Counted from the stretch's first letter, positions 1-6,735 are shown. The stretch is DNA of 18,499 bases from Ruminococcus sp. (GCF_019423705.1 NZ_JAHZAX010000019.1:1-18499); one strand, 5' to 3'. Numbers and translations: made by a program. The notes: generated by a model from the sequence alone, not told the origin.

Positions 1-346
1 TTTCATTTACTGTGATGTTGGCTGTCAGAACTGCATTGGCTAATGTGTTTTGTTTAACTCCATCAAGAGTGCCGTTTACAAGTCCTGCAAACCAATAAAG
101 CTGACCTGCATTTGATATTTCATATGCGTTGTCTTTCGTTCCGTCGCCGTCAACATCGTATTTACCCGTCGTCTCGACCGCAGGCTCATAAGTTCCGTCA
201 GAACCAAAGCCGTTTGCGTCAAAACCGCCCTCAGCGTTCGCCAAAATGCCCCAGCCGATCGTCCCTTCAGGCAGGCTCAGGGCCATACTGAAACACATCG
301 CCGCAGCTGATAGCAGCGACAGAGCTTTCTTAAACCTTCTCCTCAT
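1..346 (-). CDS. Secreted surface protein, N-terminal part (runs off the window)
   Basis: An open frame starts at an ATG at 346, preceded by a good ribosome site (AGGAGGAAATT), and stays open to the window edge, so about 115 residues are visible. The N-terminus MRRRFKKALSLLSAAAMCFS is a typical Sec signal peptide: a basic start, then a hydrophobic core, with likely cleavage in the next 20 residues. The mature part is Gly/Asp-rich and contains an acidic stretch (DVDGDGTKDN) followed by YEISNAGQLYWFAGLVNG. The 'Y-x-I-x-x-x-x-Q-L-x-x-F-A' pattern is typical of the start of GLUG-like or repeat-bearing surface proteins of gut Firmicutes. Inference: a large extracellular or wall-associated adhesin or polysaccharide-interacting protein. 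The C-terminus and any anchor lie outside the window, so the exact role cannot be read. It has its own promoter (476-505). Confidence 0.8.
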   Translation of the reverse strand, partial: MRRRFKKALSLLSAAAMCFSMALSLPEGTIGWGILANAEGGFDANGFGSDGTYEPAVETTGKYDVDGDGTKDNAYEISNAGQLYWFAGLVNGTLDGVKQNTLANAVLTANITVNE

Positions 347-475
347 AGAATTTCCTCCTAAGCTAATAATTTCCCCAAATTATCACTCACAAATTTCACG
401 ATTTTTGAAAATATGAAAAATCATTGAATATTTACCACATTTTCTGATATTTGATTTGATCTTTTAAATCAATTT

Positions 476-505
476 ATTATAACATAACAAAGAGAGGCTT
501 GTCAA
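476..505 (-). promoter_or_regulatory. Sigma-A-type promoter of the surface protein gene
   Basis: On the minus strand TTGACA (505-500) is followed after 18 bases by TATAAT (481-476). Transcription would start near 469, giving a leader of about 120 bases that is AT-rich and holds a small TTGAT/ATCAA hairpin. The T7 run just upstream (507-513), together with weak pairing at 514-541, may end transcription of the upstream minus-strand cassette. Confidence 0.75.
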
Positions 506-553
506 GTAAAAAAACATATCACGCATAGCTATTTGTGCATATCGCCGAATATT

Positions 554-595
554 TCACCCTTTCAGCTCAAACACATTCAAATAATAATCGATCGC
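554..595 (-). pseudogene. Remnant of a Crp/Fnr gene 3' end
   Basis: The minus strand reads A-I-D-Y-Y-L-N-V-F-E-L-K-G-stop. The intact Crp/Fnr gene at 6094-6735 ends V-I-D-Y-H-L-N-V-F-E-L-K-stop. At DNA level 560-592 matches 6097-6129 at 30 of 33 positions without gaps. The match stops just upstream of the fragment, where the RyR ORF ends at 611. Downstream, both copies have AATAGCT at the same distance and later a T7-A-C run, so a decayed copy of the terminator may also be present. There is no start codon or DNA-binding domain, so this is a scrap and not a gene. Confidence 0.75.
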
Positions 596-610
596 TTCAA
601 AAAGCTACGA

Positions 611-976
611 CTATGATCTATTCTTTCTCTTAACTGCCATAGAAACAACATCTCGGCATTTATTTTTGTCATCTTCACTTAATTCAGCATATGGTATCAA
701 GTTTTTGTGTATCCTATTCTTGATATCTTTAACCTTTCCGTTATCTGGAACACCTTGTTTCCAATAATTCAGATAATGAAAACGGCACCAACGTATGTGT
801 TCAAGCTCTGCAAGATTTTCTGTCTCTGACCTATCTGAAAGTTCTGCGATGACCTCATTAAAGTCTGCAGACGATATGTTGGAGTTCTTCAAAAAGCCCG
901 AAAGTTCTTCCCAAGTCCCCTTACCGCCATAATTAGCGGCATACTCTTCATTTAACTTCTTCGCTGTCTCTATCAA
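611..976 (-). CDS. RyR-domain protein, probable C-terminal half of a broken gene
   Basis: The 121 codons include a RyR (ryanodine-receptor-type) domain at about residues 53-115: LAELEHIRWCRFHYLNYW, then a basic loop, then IHKNLIPYAELSEDDKNKCRDVV. This is the bacterial pattern of E-H-x-R-W, I-H-x-x-L-x-P-Y-x-x-L and a following acidic D-x-x-K-x-K-x-R-D. The only in-frame start is TTG at 976, overlapping the stop of the upstream ORF (TTGATAG), and no clear ribosome site precedes it. The frame stays open another 10 codons upstream (K-R-Y-N-I-R-K-Q-K-L), which reads like continuing coding sequence. Known bacterial RyR proteins often carry two membrane segments, a TrkA-N-like Rossmann domain and RyR in one chain. 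The simplest reading is that this piece and 973-1320 are the ends of one such protein with the middle lost. Translation by stop/start coupling cannot be excluded. Confidence 0.65.
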   Translation of the reverse strand: MIETAKKLNEEYAANYGGKGTWEELSGFLKNSNISSADFNEVIAELSDRSETENLAELEHIRWCRFHYLNYWKQGVPDNGKVKDIKNRIHKNLIPYAELSEDDKNKCRDVVSMAVKRKNRS

Positions 977-1320
977 TTTCTGTTTGCGGATATTGTACCT
1001 TTTTCAAACGAAATGTCGATATCCATATCTGAATAAACTGCCACGCTATCCTTTGAAAAGCACTTTATTTTCCACACAAGCGAGTTCCATAACTTGCTGA
1101 TTATAGATAATATCAATGTTGCAGATACGAGTGGCGCTGTCCACCTGGCAAGTTCTATATAGCCGTTATGGCTGTCAAAAGTCATACTCATACTATATAA
1201 TGTTATGCTGCCATAAAGGGAATCTGATACATTTTCCCCGGCAGCAATATAGCCAATAAAACCTATGACCAATGGCAGCAAACATATTATCGGCAATATC
1301 TTTTTTATTACTTTTTTCAT
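973..1320 (-). CDS. Two-helix membrane protein, probable N-terminal half of the broken Rossmann/RyR gene
   Basis: The 115-codon ORF starts at ATG 1320 behind AGGAAG. Residues about 7-28 (KILPIICLLPLVIGFIGYIA) and about 63-85 (WTAPLVSATLILSIISKLW) are membrane helices. The intervening stretch (LYSMSMTFDSHNGYIELARW) lacks a TVGYG-type K+ filter, so channel activity is not supported. After helix 2 the chain becomes basic and ends DSVAVYSDMDIDISFEK, which looks like the first beta strand of a TrkA-N/Rossmann domain, then stops after a few more residues. No complete Rossmann fold fits in the remaining length. The next ORF in another frame (611-976) supplies a RyR domain, so the pair probably descends from one membrane-Rossmann-RyR protein through an internal out-of-frame deletion. 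It is the last unit of the TIR/HD cassette, 81 bases after the TIR gene. Confidence 0.65.
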   Translation of the reverse strand: MKKVIKKILPIICLLPLVIGFIGYIAAGENVSDSLYGSITLYSMSMTFDSHNGYIELARWTAPLVSATLILSIISKLWNSLVWKIKCFSKDSVAVYSDMDIDISFEKGTISANRN

Positions 1321-1336
1321 AAAATCTTCCTATAAT

Positions 1337-1389
1337 TGATCAATGACGTTACCAGTACCAATATCAATACCGATAACGTCATAAGATCA
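1337..1389 (-). promoter_or_regulatory. Hairpin between the TIR gene and the membrane/RyR ORFs
   Basis: ATGACGTTA (1343-1351) pairs perfectly with TAACGTCAT (1374-1382). The stem extends outward as TGATC (1337-1341) with GATCA (1385-1389), with a small bulge and a 22-base loop. No T run follows in the transcribed direction, so it is not a standard intrinsic terminator. It may stabilise or process the operon mRNA between cistrons. Confidence 0.5.
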
Positions 1390-1401
1390 CTCTACATTTA
1401 A

Positions 1402-2919
1402 TTACAAACGAGGACGTTTAGCTAATTCAGGGTAACTTACCAAAACAAAAGCGCTCTGCGGTACTCCACAAATATTGAGCATTTTGTTGATCTGATCCAG
1501 CTTAGCTTTAAATCCATAGCTCGTTCCTACATAATACTCCTTGCCGGCAACTTCAAATTTTTTGCACGCTCTGAAGTATGTAGGATATGCCCGCTTGGTG
1601 TCATTTGCATACTCTACTGTATCGGCTAAAGCAACTGAGGTCGCAGCAGTCATTGCATCAGCTTTTTGAGGGAATCTCTTTGTAAGCGCTTCAAAGACGT
1701 CATACATAAGCTTGCCCTGCTCCTTAGAGCCTGCACGATACTCTTCACCGAATATTGTATATACATATTCATCTATAACAGCAGTTGTCGAAGTGTTCGC
1801 TGCCGTCGTATGGACAGGCTCAGTATTCACCGCTGGCTTAGGCTCTTCAGAACTGATATTATTCGAAGGCTTAGGAGCAGTCTCGCCTTCCTTTAACAAA
1901 ACAAATTCGTCGGGAGACTCACCGCATTTTTGGAACATTTTCTTTATCTGGGTCAATTTATCACCCAAACTAAAGCTCGTTCCTACATAATAATCCTTTC
2001 CAGCAACAGTAAATCTCTTCTTTGTTCTAAAATATACAGGCGGATTATCATTGCCATCGACCTTTTCAGCCTGTATAACAGAACTAAGTTCAGTCAACGC
2101 TTCTACTTTCTGAGGATATCTTTCTGTCAGCGCTTCAAAAGCGTCAAACATCAACTGACCCTGCCCGCCAGAACCAGCGTAACATTCCTTACCAAAAATA
2201 GTATATCTGTACTCAGAAGGACTCTTTGCCTTGGTCGGCTTGTTGACGGGCGCTGAAAACACCTGTTTTACTTCAGTTGTTACCGGCTTTTCTATCTGCG
2301 GCTTTTCGACTACAACTTTTTCTACATTGTTTACAGGATTTGATCTTGATTTGTCACAATATATGCCACCCCGATCAAGTGATATTGCCAAAGCCTTCGC
2401 AATGTTGTCTATATCATTATGATAGTCAGCAGCAAATCTAAAAGCGTTACAATCCGGTTTGACTACGTCACATATTTTCATAAATGTTTCGTATTGAACA
2501 TCATCTTCGCCGTTTGCAATCTTTTTTCGATAAGCTGCTGCGCTATTATTCTCATCTTCCCAAATATCTATAACAATAGTCGAATCTATATGGTCAATAA
2601 GATCTATTGTCTCTAATTCACGTCCGATAGTATCTTTTAGCATAGAACTCTCGCTTCTAAAAAACAAAGCAAGCTTGCACTCTTTCTTCCGTAAAGCACC
2701 AATTGCCGCCTTTGTCCAATTTTCTGCATTATAAGGCAAATTAGCTGTATCTATCCAAAGATTATAACCCATTTCATAAAGCCTTTTAAATATACGATAA
2801 ACTATCGAAGCATCGTGATTATCGTGAGAATAGCTGATAAAAGCATATGGTTCATACGGATCACACTTCATTGTCTCAATTTTCTTTCTGAGCCCAAGTA
2901 CATCTAATTCCTGTGCCAT
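1402..2919 (-). CDS. TIR-domain protein with two copies of an unrecognised C-terminal domain
   Basis: 505 aa, ATG at 2919 with AGGAGG upstream, only 10 bases after the HD gene. Residues about 22-120 are a TIR domain: PYAFISYSH (25-32), the GYNLWID strand (51-57), W68, a conserved Ala/Leu helix, LALFFRSES (83-91), then GREL, where E101 is the best candidate for the NAD-cleaving glutamate. Residues about 185-235 are a linker. Two homologous segments follow, 236-343 and 383-495, separated by a Pro/Thr/Ser-rich linker. Each has YTIFG-(K/E)E, AGS-x-x-QG-(Q/K)LM, FEALT-x-R-(Y/F)PQK, P-x-YFR, F-x-VAGK-(D/E)YYVGTS, a K-x-x-x-I-x-KM helix and a final FVL. I do not recognise this repeat. No signal peptide or membrane segment. 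Bacterial TIR proteins commonly degrade NAD+ or make cyclic ADP-ribose-type signals during immunity. Inference: the effector or signal-making part of the cassette, with the tandem domains as sensor or partner-binding modules. Confidence 0.88.
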   Translation of the reverse strand: MAQELDVLGLRKKIETMKCDPYEPYAFISYSHDNHDASIVYRIFKRLYEMGYNLWIDTANLPYNAENWTKAAIGALRKKECKLALFFRSESSMLKDTIGRELETIDLIDHIDSTIVIDIWEDENNSAAAYRKKIANGEDDVQYETFMKICDVVKPDCNAFRFAADYHNDIDNIAKALAISLDRGGIYCDKSRSNPVNNVEKVVVEKPQIEKPVTTEVKQVFSAPVNKPTKAKSPSEYRYTIFGKECYAGSGGQGQLMFDAFEALTERYPQKVEALTELSSVIQAEKVDGNDNPPVYFRTKKRFTVAGKDYYVGTSFSLGDKLTQIKKMFQKCGESPDEFVLLKEGETAPKPSNNISSEEPKPAVNTEPVHTTAANTSTTAVIDEYVYTIFGEEYRAGSKEQGKLMYDVFEALTKRFPQKADAMTAATSVALADTVEYANDTKRAYPTYFRACKKFEVAGKEYYVGTSYGFKAKLDQINKMLNICGVPQSAFVLVSYPELAKRPRL

Positions 2920-2929
2920 AATTATCCTC

Positions 2930-4924
2930 CTACTTCAATCTATAAATTCTAAGCCCGTCAAACATTTTGAGCATTGCAAGCATACACTCCATTGGGTCGG
3001 TATCCTTATCCTGCTCCTCTTTATCAAGTCTCTTGTAATTGTTTTTAGCCTCTTGCAGCGATATCGTATATTCGTTTTCATTATGATCTGGTATCATATC
3101 CATATGCTGTCTAAGAAGATCACGATCTTTCTTTTCCGGCGTTCCGTATACCCAGCCCATATCGTAATGCTCCTGGAGCCATCTTTGATGCTCAAGCACG
3201 CCTATGGTCACCATTTCATCTGCTGTAAAGCTTTCAACAAGCTCAAAATCAACAGGCTTGTCAGTATAGAAACAGCCTATTGCATTCATATATTTTGCAA
3301 AAGCCTTTGCCTGGTTAATGTTTGCAAGCTTGTATTCGAGTGAAAGCGACTTGAATGATTCTGAAAATTCTTTGATAATGTTCTCGTCCGACAAGAATTT
3401 TTCTTCCTGTCCTGCTGCCTTTGCAGCTTTCCAAGCCGCATTGTTCCAACGGCCATTCAAGATCATAGCAAAATTATAAAGATTTATAAATCTGCTTTCA
3501 GACAAATAGCTTGAATTGCCCTGATGTATATTCTGAGACAGACCTATATCAACAGCAAGATGTATTTCTGTAAGATCGACTATCCTCTCTATATCTGCTT
3601 GGAATGAAGATATGCCATTATGCTTTATAAACATACCCGAATATGCTTTCATTTTAGGCTCTTCCCTGCCATTCGGGTCTTGGAGCCATTCAATGTATGA
3701 ATCTTTAAAAGCATTTATCTTTGGTATTTCCTTTTCATCATAAAGATATGTTACCTTGACATTGTTATCAGAAAGATCAAAGCTGCAGCCCATCGGGTGA
3801 AGTTCTCTTTTAGAGTTTCTGCCATAAGCAGTTCTGTCCCAGCATTGCAGTTCATCACAAAGCATAAGCATATATGCAAGCGGGTGCAACTCAGCCTTAA
3901 AAGGCTTATTGCCTTCGCTCTTATAATGCGCAATACTGAATTTATATAGGCTGTTATGCATAAGTATCGCTGTCAAAGCGTCAAGATATTCACCATTTAT
4001 TGCCACGTCCAGTTCTTCAAACAGCTTTTTGAAAAGCACAGTTGAACTGAAATAAGCGTGGTCCATAAAATAATTGAAGTTATCTGGGTGACCGGCTTTT
4101 TGCTGAAGGCACTCAAGCATTTCCTGCTCTGTGAAGCCATATACATCACCGATCTTGTCAGCCAAAACCTTCGCAAACAATTCATCAGTTGATGTGATAT
4201 CATCTGTGCCAAACATAGCCTTTATTGCTTTTGTCGCCTTGTCGCTCAGCTTTGTGAAAGTGCCTATAGCTTGGTATGCCATAAATGGTCCTTCTGAGCG
4301 CTTCTTACCGTGAACTTCAAAATAAGAAGCAGACTGCTCAAACGGCAGCTCAAACGGATATCCGATATCGTGGAACAGAGACGTCGAACCCCAATACTGC
4401 AAGTAATGACAAGCCGCAGCGTGTTCATCTTTCAGATCATAATACTTGTTATAAGTATCTCTATATATCTTATTTGTCTGATATATAGCCAGACCAAGAC
4501 AGAATACATATACAGAATGAGAGTAATGGTCTCTGTGTCTCATAAGAAGGCTGCTTCCATTGGCCTCAAATTCTGAAAGCAGTTCTATCATTCTTCTGGT
4601 TTTCTCATAATCGCCGATAAACATATCAAGATGACAGAAATATACATTAAAAGCATCATCTCTTTTACCTGTTTTCAAAAACTGTGCTACTGCATTTTCA
4701 AGACACAGTCTGTCGATATCTTTCTCCATATTATATGGTATCTGACCATATTTAAGGCTCTTTCCTTCAAAATCAAGCTTGTCCGAGTCGATATTGAACG
4801 CCTTGGACATATCGAACCTCAGTCCTTGGCAATTATCTCTGATAAATTCAAGAGCAGCTTTTTCAAAGCTGTTTGCCTCCAAGCTGATCTTTTTTACGGG
4901 ATTTCTCAACATAGTATAGCTCAT
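2930..4924 (-). CDS. HD-domain phosphohydrolase fused to a C-terminal RyR domain
   Basis: 664 aa, ATG at 4924 preceded by GGAGG. The HD metal-site pattern is visible in order: H136 (HYSHSVYVF), H185-D186 (LFHDIGYPF), H289 (MDHAYF), H323 (ILMHNSLY) and D357 (LMLCDELQCWDR). This supports a metal-dependent phosphohydrolase acting on a nucleotide or cyclic nucleotide, but the substrate cannot be read. Residues about 575-664 are RyR-like: GVLEHQRWLQEHYDMGW, a basic loop with H607, then YKRLDKEEQDKDTDPM, ending in DGLRIYRL. About 120 residues precede the HD core and match nothing I recognise. There is no signal peptide or membrane segment, so it is cytosolic. The 136-base gap to the upstream membrane gene holds no clear terminator, so co-transcription is likely. 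Inference: a nucleotide-processing or nucleotide-sensing component, with RyR as a possible ligand-binding module shared with the broken last gene. Confidence 0.85.
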   Translation of the reverse strand: MSYTMLRNPVKKISLEANSFEKAALEFIRDNCQGLRFDMSKAFNIDSDKLDFEGKSLKYGQIPYNMEKDIDRLCLENAVAQFLKTGKRDDAFNVYFCHLDMFIGDYEKTRRMIELLSEFEANGSSLLMRHRDHYSHSVYVFCLGLAIYQTNKIYRDTYNKYYDLKDEHAAACHYLQYWGSTSLFHDIGYPFELPFEQSASYFEVHGKKRSEGPFMAYQAIGTFTKLSDKATKAIKAMFGTDDITSTDELFAKVLADKIGDVYGFTEQEMLECLQQKAGHPDNFNYFMDHAYFSSTVLFKKLFEELDVAINGEYLDALTAILMHNSLYKFSIAHYKSEGNKPFKAELHPLAYMLMLCDELQCWDRTAYGRNSKRELHPMGCSFDLSDNNVKVTYLYDEKEIPKINAFKDSYIEWLQDPNGREEPKMKAYSGMFIKHNGISSFQADIERIVDLTEIHLAVDIGLSQNIHQGNSSYLSESRFINLYNFAMILNGRWNNAAWKAAKAAGQEEKFLSDENIIKEFSESFKSLSLEYKLANINQAKAFAKYMNAIGCFYTDKPVDFELVESFTADEMVTIGVLEHQRWLQEHYDMGWVYGTPEKKDRDLLRQHMDMIPDHNENEYTISLQEAKNNYKRLDKEEQDKDTDPMECMLAMLKMFDGLRIYRLK

Positions 4925-5060
4925 ATCAGTTCCTCCATATTATTTTTTGAGAATATAATTACTACCTAGTTGCGCATATCACCGCTATGATAATAGGCAG
5001 GATTATGCAGGTGAAGGTCGATCCCTGTCGACTTAATTTAAACAGAGCCAATCAGAGCTT

Positions 5061-5855
5061 CTACATTAATTTAGACAAAAGGCCGCCTATTACACCGATC
5101 AAGAAATATGAACCTATTGCTGTTACTCCCCAAACAATTATCTTAGTCAATCCGCTTTTGCCTGCCAAAGCATTGATCTTATTAAACAGCAATGCTCCTG
5201 CAAAAATAACAATCGCTACCAACCAACAAATGTCGATCGCTCCTACTAAAAATTTTATTAGAACCGTACGAACGCCAAACCAGTTAAATATGATCGCTAA
5301 TACTAAAAGCAAGATAATAACACTAACGATAGTAACAATAGTCGTCTCTGTATCACTAGGGGTCGGCGACTCATTGCTCGTATTGGCATTACTTTGCTTG
5401 TCATAGGTAAAATTATAATTATTATTTTGAAAATTGTTATTATACGCCCGCTGATTTGCAATATTTGTATTGCTAAAACCTTGTTTATTTTGGCGTGAAG
5501 CGATCCTATCTTTCAAAAATTGCTTTAACTCAACACCACTTCCTAATTTTGTTGTTTGCTGTATTCCCCTTGAATTCTGCTTCACAAAATCAAGGACGTC
5601 ATTAAGTGTGGCCTCTCCACCAAGTCTTTTAACGGACAAAGAGCCTCTGTTCTGCCCTCTAAAGTTAAACCCACGCTGCATTATAGACACATAGTTAAAG
5701 CCATAATCTCCATATACTCTATAACACACATCTTCAGTAGTACCTTCACCTTTGACCATATAATAGTAGATAGCCTCTGCTACCTTCTTTTTGTTTCTCA
5801 TAAGGTCATAAAAAGTGCCAGCCTCACTCTCACTTAACAAGTTACTGTACTCCAC
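5061..5855 (-). CDS. Membrane protein with soluble N-terminal domain and Asn-rich linker
   Basis: 264 aa. The best start is GTG at 5855: the frame has stops just upstream, and an ATG 18 bases earlier is in another frame. Residues 1-125 form a soluble alpha/beta domain, with a helix rich in Lys (RNKKKVAEAIYYYMVKG), then TTEDVCYRVYGDYGFNYVS and a conserved-looking RGFNFRGQNRG. Residues about 126-165 are a low-complexity linker rich in Asn, Gln and Ser. Three hydrophobic segments follow: about 172-195 (VTIVSVIILLLVLAIIFNWF), 200-228 and 238-262. I do not recognise the family. It is the first gene of the cassette, right behind a consensus promoter and followed by HD-RyR and TIR genes. Inference: a membrane effector or sensor with its soluble domain facing the cytosol. 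It is also possible that it only anchors the other proteins. Confidence 0.75.
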   Translation of the reverse strand: MEYSNLLSESEAGTFYDLMRNKKKVAEAIYYYMVKGEGTTEDVCYRVYGDYGFNYVSIMQRGFNFRGQNRGSLSVKRLGGEATLNDVLDFVKQNSRGIQQTTKLGSGVELKQFLKDRIASRQNKQGFSNTNIANQRAYNNNFQNNNYNFTYDKQSNANTSNESPTPSDTETTIVTIVSVIILLLVLAIIFNWFGVRTVLIKFLVGAIDICWLVAIVIFAGALLFNKINALAGKSGLTKIIVWGVTAIGSYFLIGVIGGLLSKLM

Positions 5856-5902
5856 TATTCAATTTTACTTCCATAAACTATGATCTTCTTCATTTTTATT
5901 TT

Positions 5903-5958
5903 TTGACCAATACAAACGTCCAAATTAAACGTTTATACATTTGTAAACAATCAGTCAA
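5903..5958 (-). promoter_or_regulatory. Nested inverted repeats in the leader of the TIR/HD cassette
   Basis: TTGAC (5903-5907) pairs with GTCAA (5954-5958). Inside it TACAAA (5911-5916) pairs with TTTGTA (5940-5945), and AAACGT (5914-5919) pairs with ACGTTT (5929-5934) as an alternative. The predicted start of transcription (about 5956) falls at the outer arm, so the leader RNA could fold from its first bases, or the DNA could be a regulator site overlapping the start. Confidence 0.5.
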
Positions 5959-5962
5959 TATT

Positions 5963-5991
5963 ATTATAACTTATTTTGAAGTTCGTGTCAA
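5963..5991 (-). promoter_or_regulatory. Consensus promoter of the TIR/HD/RyR cassette
   Basis: TTGACA (5991-5986), a 17-base spacer and TATAAT (5968-5963) on the minus strand match the sigma-A consensus at every position. It points into the membrane-protein gene at 5855 and is the only strong promoter I see for the four cistrons. Such strength suggests that basal transcription is high and that control is post-transcriptional or by repression. Confidence 0.8.
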
Positions 5992-6031
5992 TAGTTGCAG
6001 AAAAATGTCTTAATATTATAAATTCTGACGT

Positions 6032-6070
6032 AAAAAAATAGCTGTTGCGGTCTTTTTCACAACAGCTATT
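6032..6070 (-). terminator. Intrinsic terminator after the Crp/Fnr gene
   Basis: In the minus-strand RNA an 11-bp perfect stem, AAUAGCUGUUG with CAACAGCUAUU, is followed by a U run. It begins 23 bases after the stop codon of the Crp/Fnr gene and separates it from the cassette promoter. Confidence 0.85.
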
Positions 6071-6093
6071 CACATTTTTGCAAAATATTTTTA

Positions 6094-6735
6094 TCATTTC
6101 AGCTCGAACACATTCAAATGATAATCTATCACCCCGTCACGCTTCATTTTGCCAAGCTCTGCCGAAAGTGCGCTGCGGTCGACGCAGAGATAGTCCGCAA
6201 GCTGTTGGCGGCTGAAATCGCTCGTGATGCGCTTTGAGCCGCTTTTTGCCGACATAAGCGACAGATACGCCATTACACGCCCCCTTATGGTCCTAGGAGT
6301 TATGACACTTATCTTTTCGTTTAGTTTGAGATTTTTCCTCGCCGTTATCCGCAGAAGCCGCTGGGTGAGCAGGCCGCTTTCCTTTATTATCATATCTGGG
6401 CGCAGGAACATCACCTCGCAGTCGGTCTTTGCGCATACGCTCACCGTCATTGGCTCCCCCGTGCAGGCGTAGACCTCCGCAAAAAGCTGTCCGACCTCTA
6501 TCCCCGAGATTATGCTCCTGTCCCCCCAGACCTCGTCACGCTCTATCATCGCCGAACCGCTGAGAAGTATCCCGAAGCTTTGGGGCTTGTCGCCGCTGTG
6601 CAAAATGAAACTGCCCTTGCGGAAACTGCGCTTCACCGCACCTGCCCCATCGATCACCGACTTTATTTCCCCCTCGTCCATTCCGCCGAAAAGGGGCGTG
6701 CTTTTAAGTATCTCAATAATATTTGTATTGTCCAT
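6094..6735 (-). CDS. Crp/Fnr-family transcription regulator
   Basis: 213 aa from ATG 6735. An in-frame ATG 15 codons earlier (6780) is less likely because the palindrome 6785-6798 would then overlap its ribosome site, and because homologues normally begin just before an 'I-x-x-L-K-S-T-P-L-F-x-G' helix, as here. Residues about 15-125 are the cyclic-nucleotide-binding-like beta roll (FRKGSFILHSGDKPQSFGIL, GEPMTVSVCAKTDCEVMFL). A long dimer helix follows, then a C-terminal winged helix with the recognition segment SRQQLADYLCVDRSALSAEL. No N-terminal Cys cluster of the Fnr Fe-S type is present. This domain layout matches Clostridia regulators that respond to redox or nitrosative stress, but the ligand cannot be read. 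It is divergent from the ferredoxin gene at 6894, which it probably controls through the shared palindrome. A second copy of its last codons lies at 554-595. Confidence 0.9.
   Translation of the reverse strand: MDNTNIIEILKSTPLFGGMDEGEIKSVIDGAGAVKRSFRKGSFILHSGDKPQSFGILLSGSAMIERDEVWGDRSIISGIEVGQLFAEVYACTGEPMTVSVCAKTDCEVMFLRPDMIIKESGLLTQRLLRITARKNLKLNEKISVITPRTIRGRVMAYLSLMSAKSGSKRITSDFSRQQLADYLCVDRSALSAELGKMKRDGVIDYHLNVFELK

Noticed and set aside
1100..1260. Potassium-channel pore in the two-helix membrane ORF
   Set aside because: Some TrkA-N/RyR relatives suggest a channel, but there is no TVGYG-like filter between the helices.
611..5855. Cassette as an insertion sequence or integrative element with its own mobility gene
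   Set aside because: No transposase, integrase, terminal inverted repeats or tRNA site was found. Only the duplicated crp 3' scrap hints at how it arrived.
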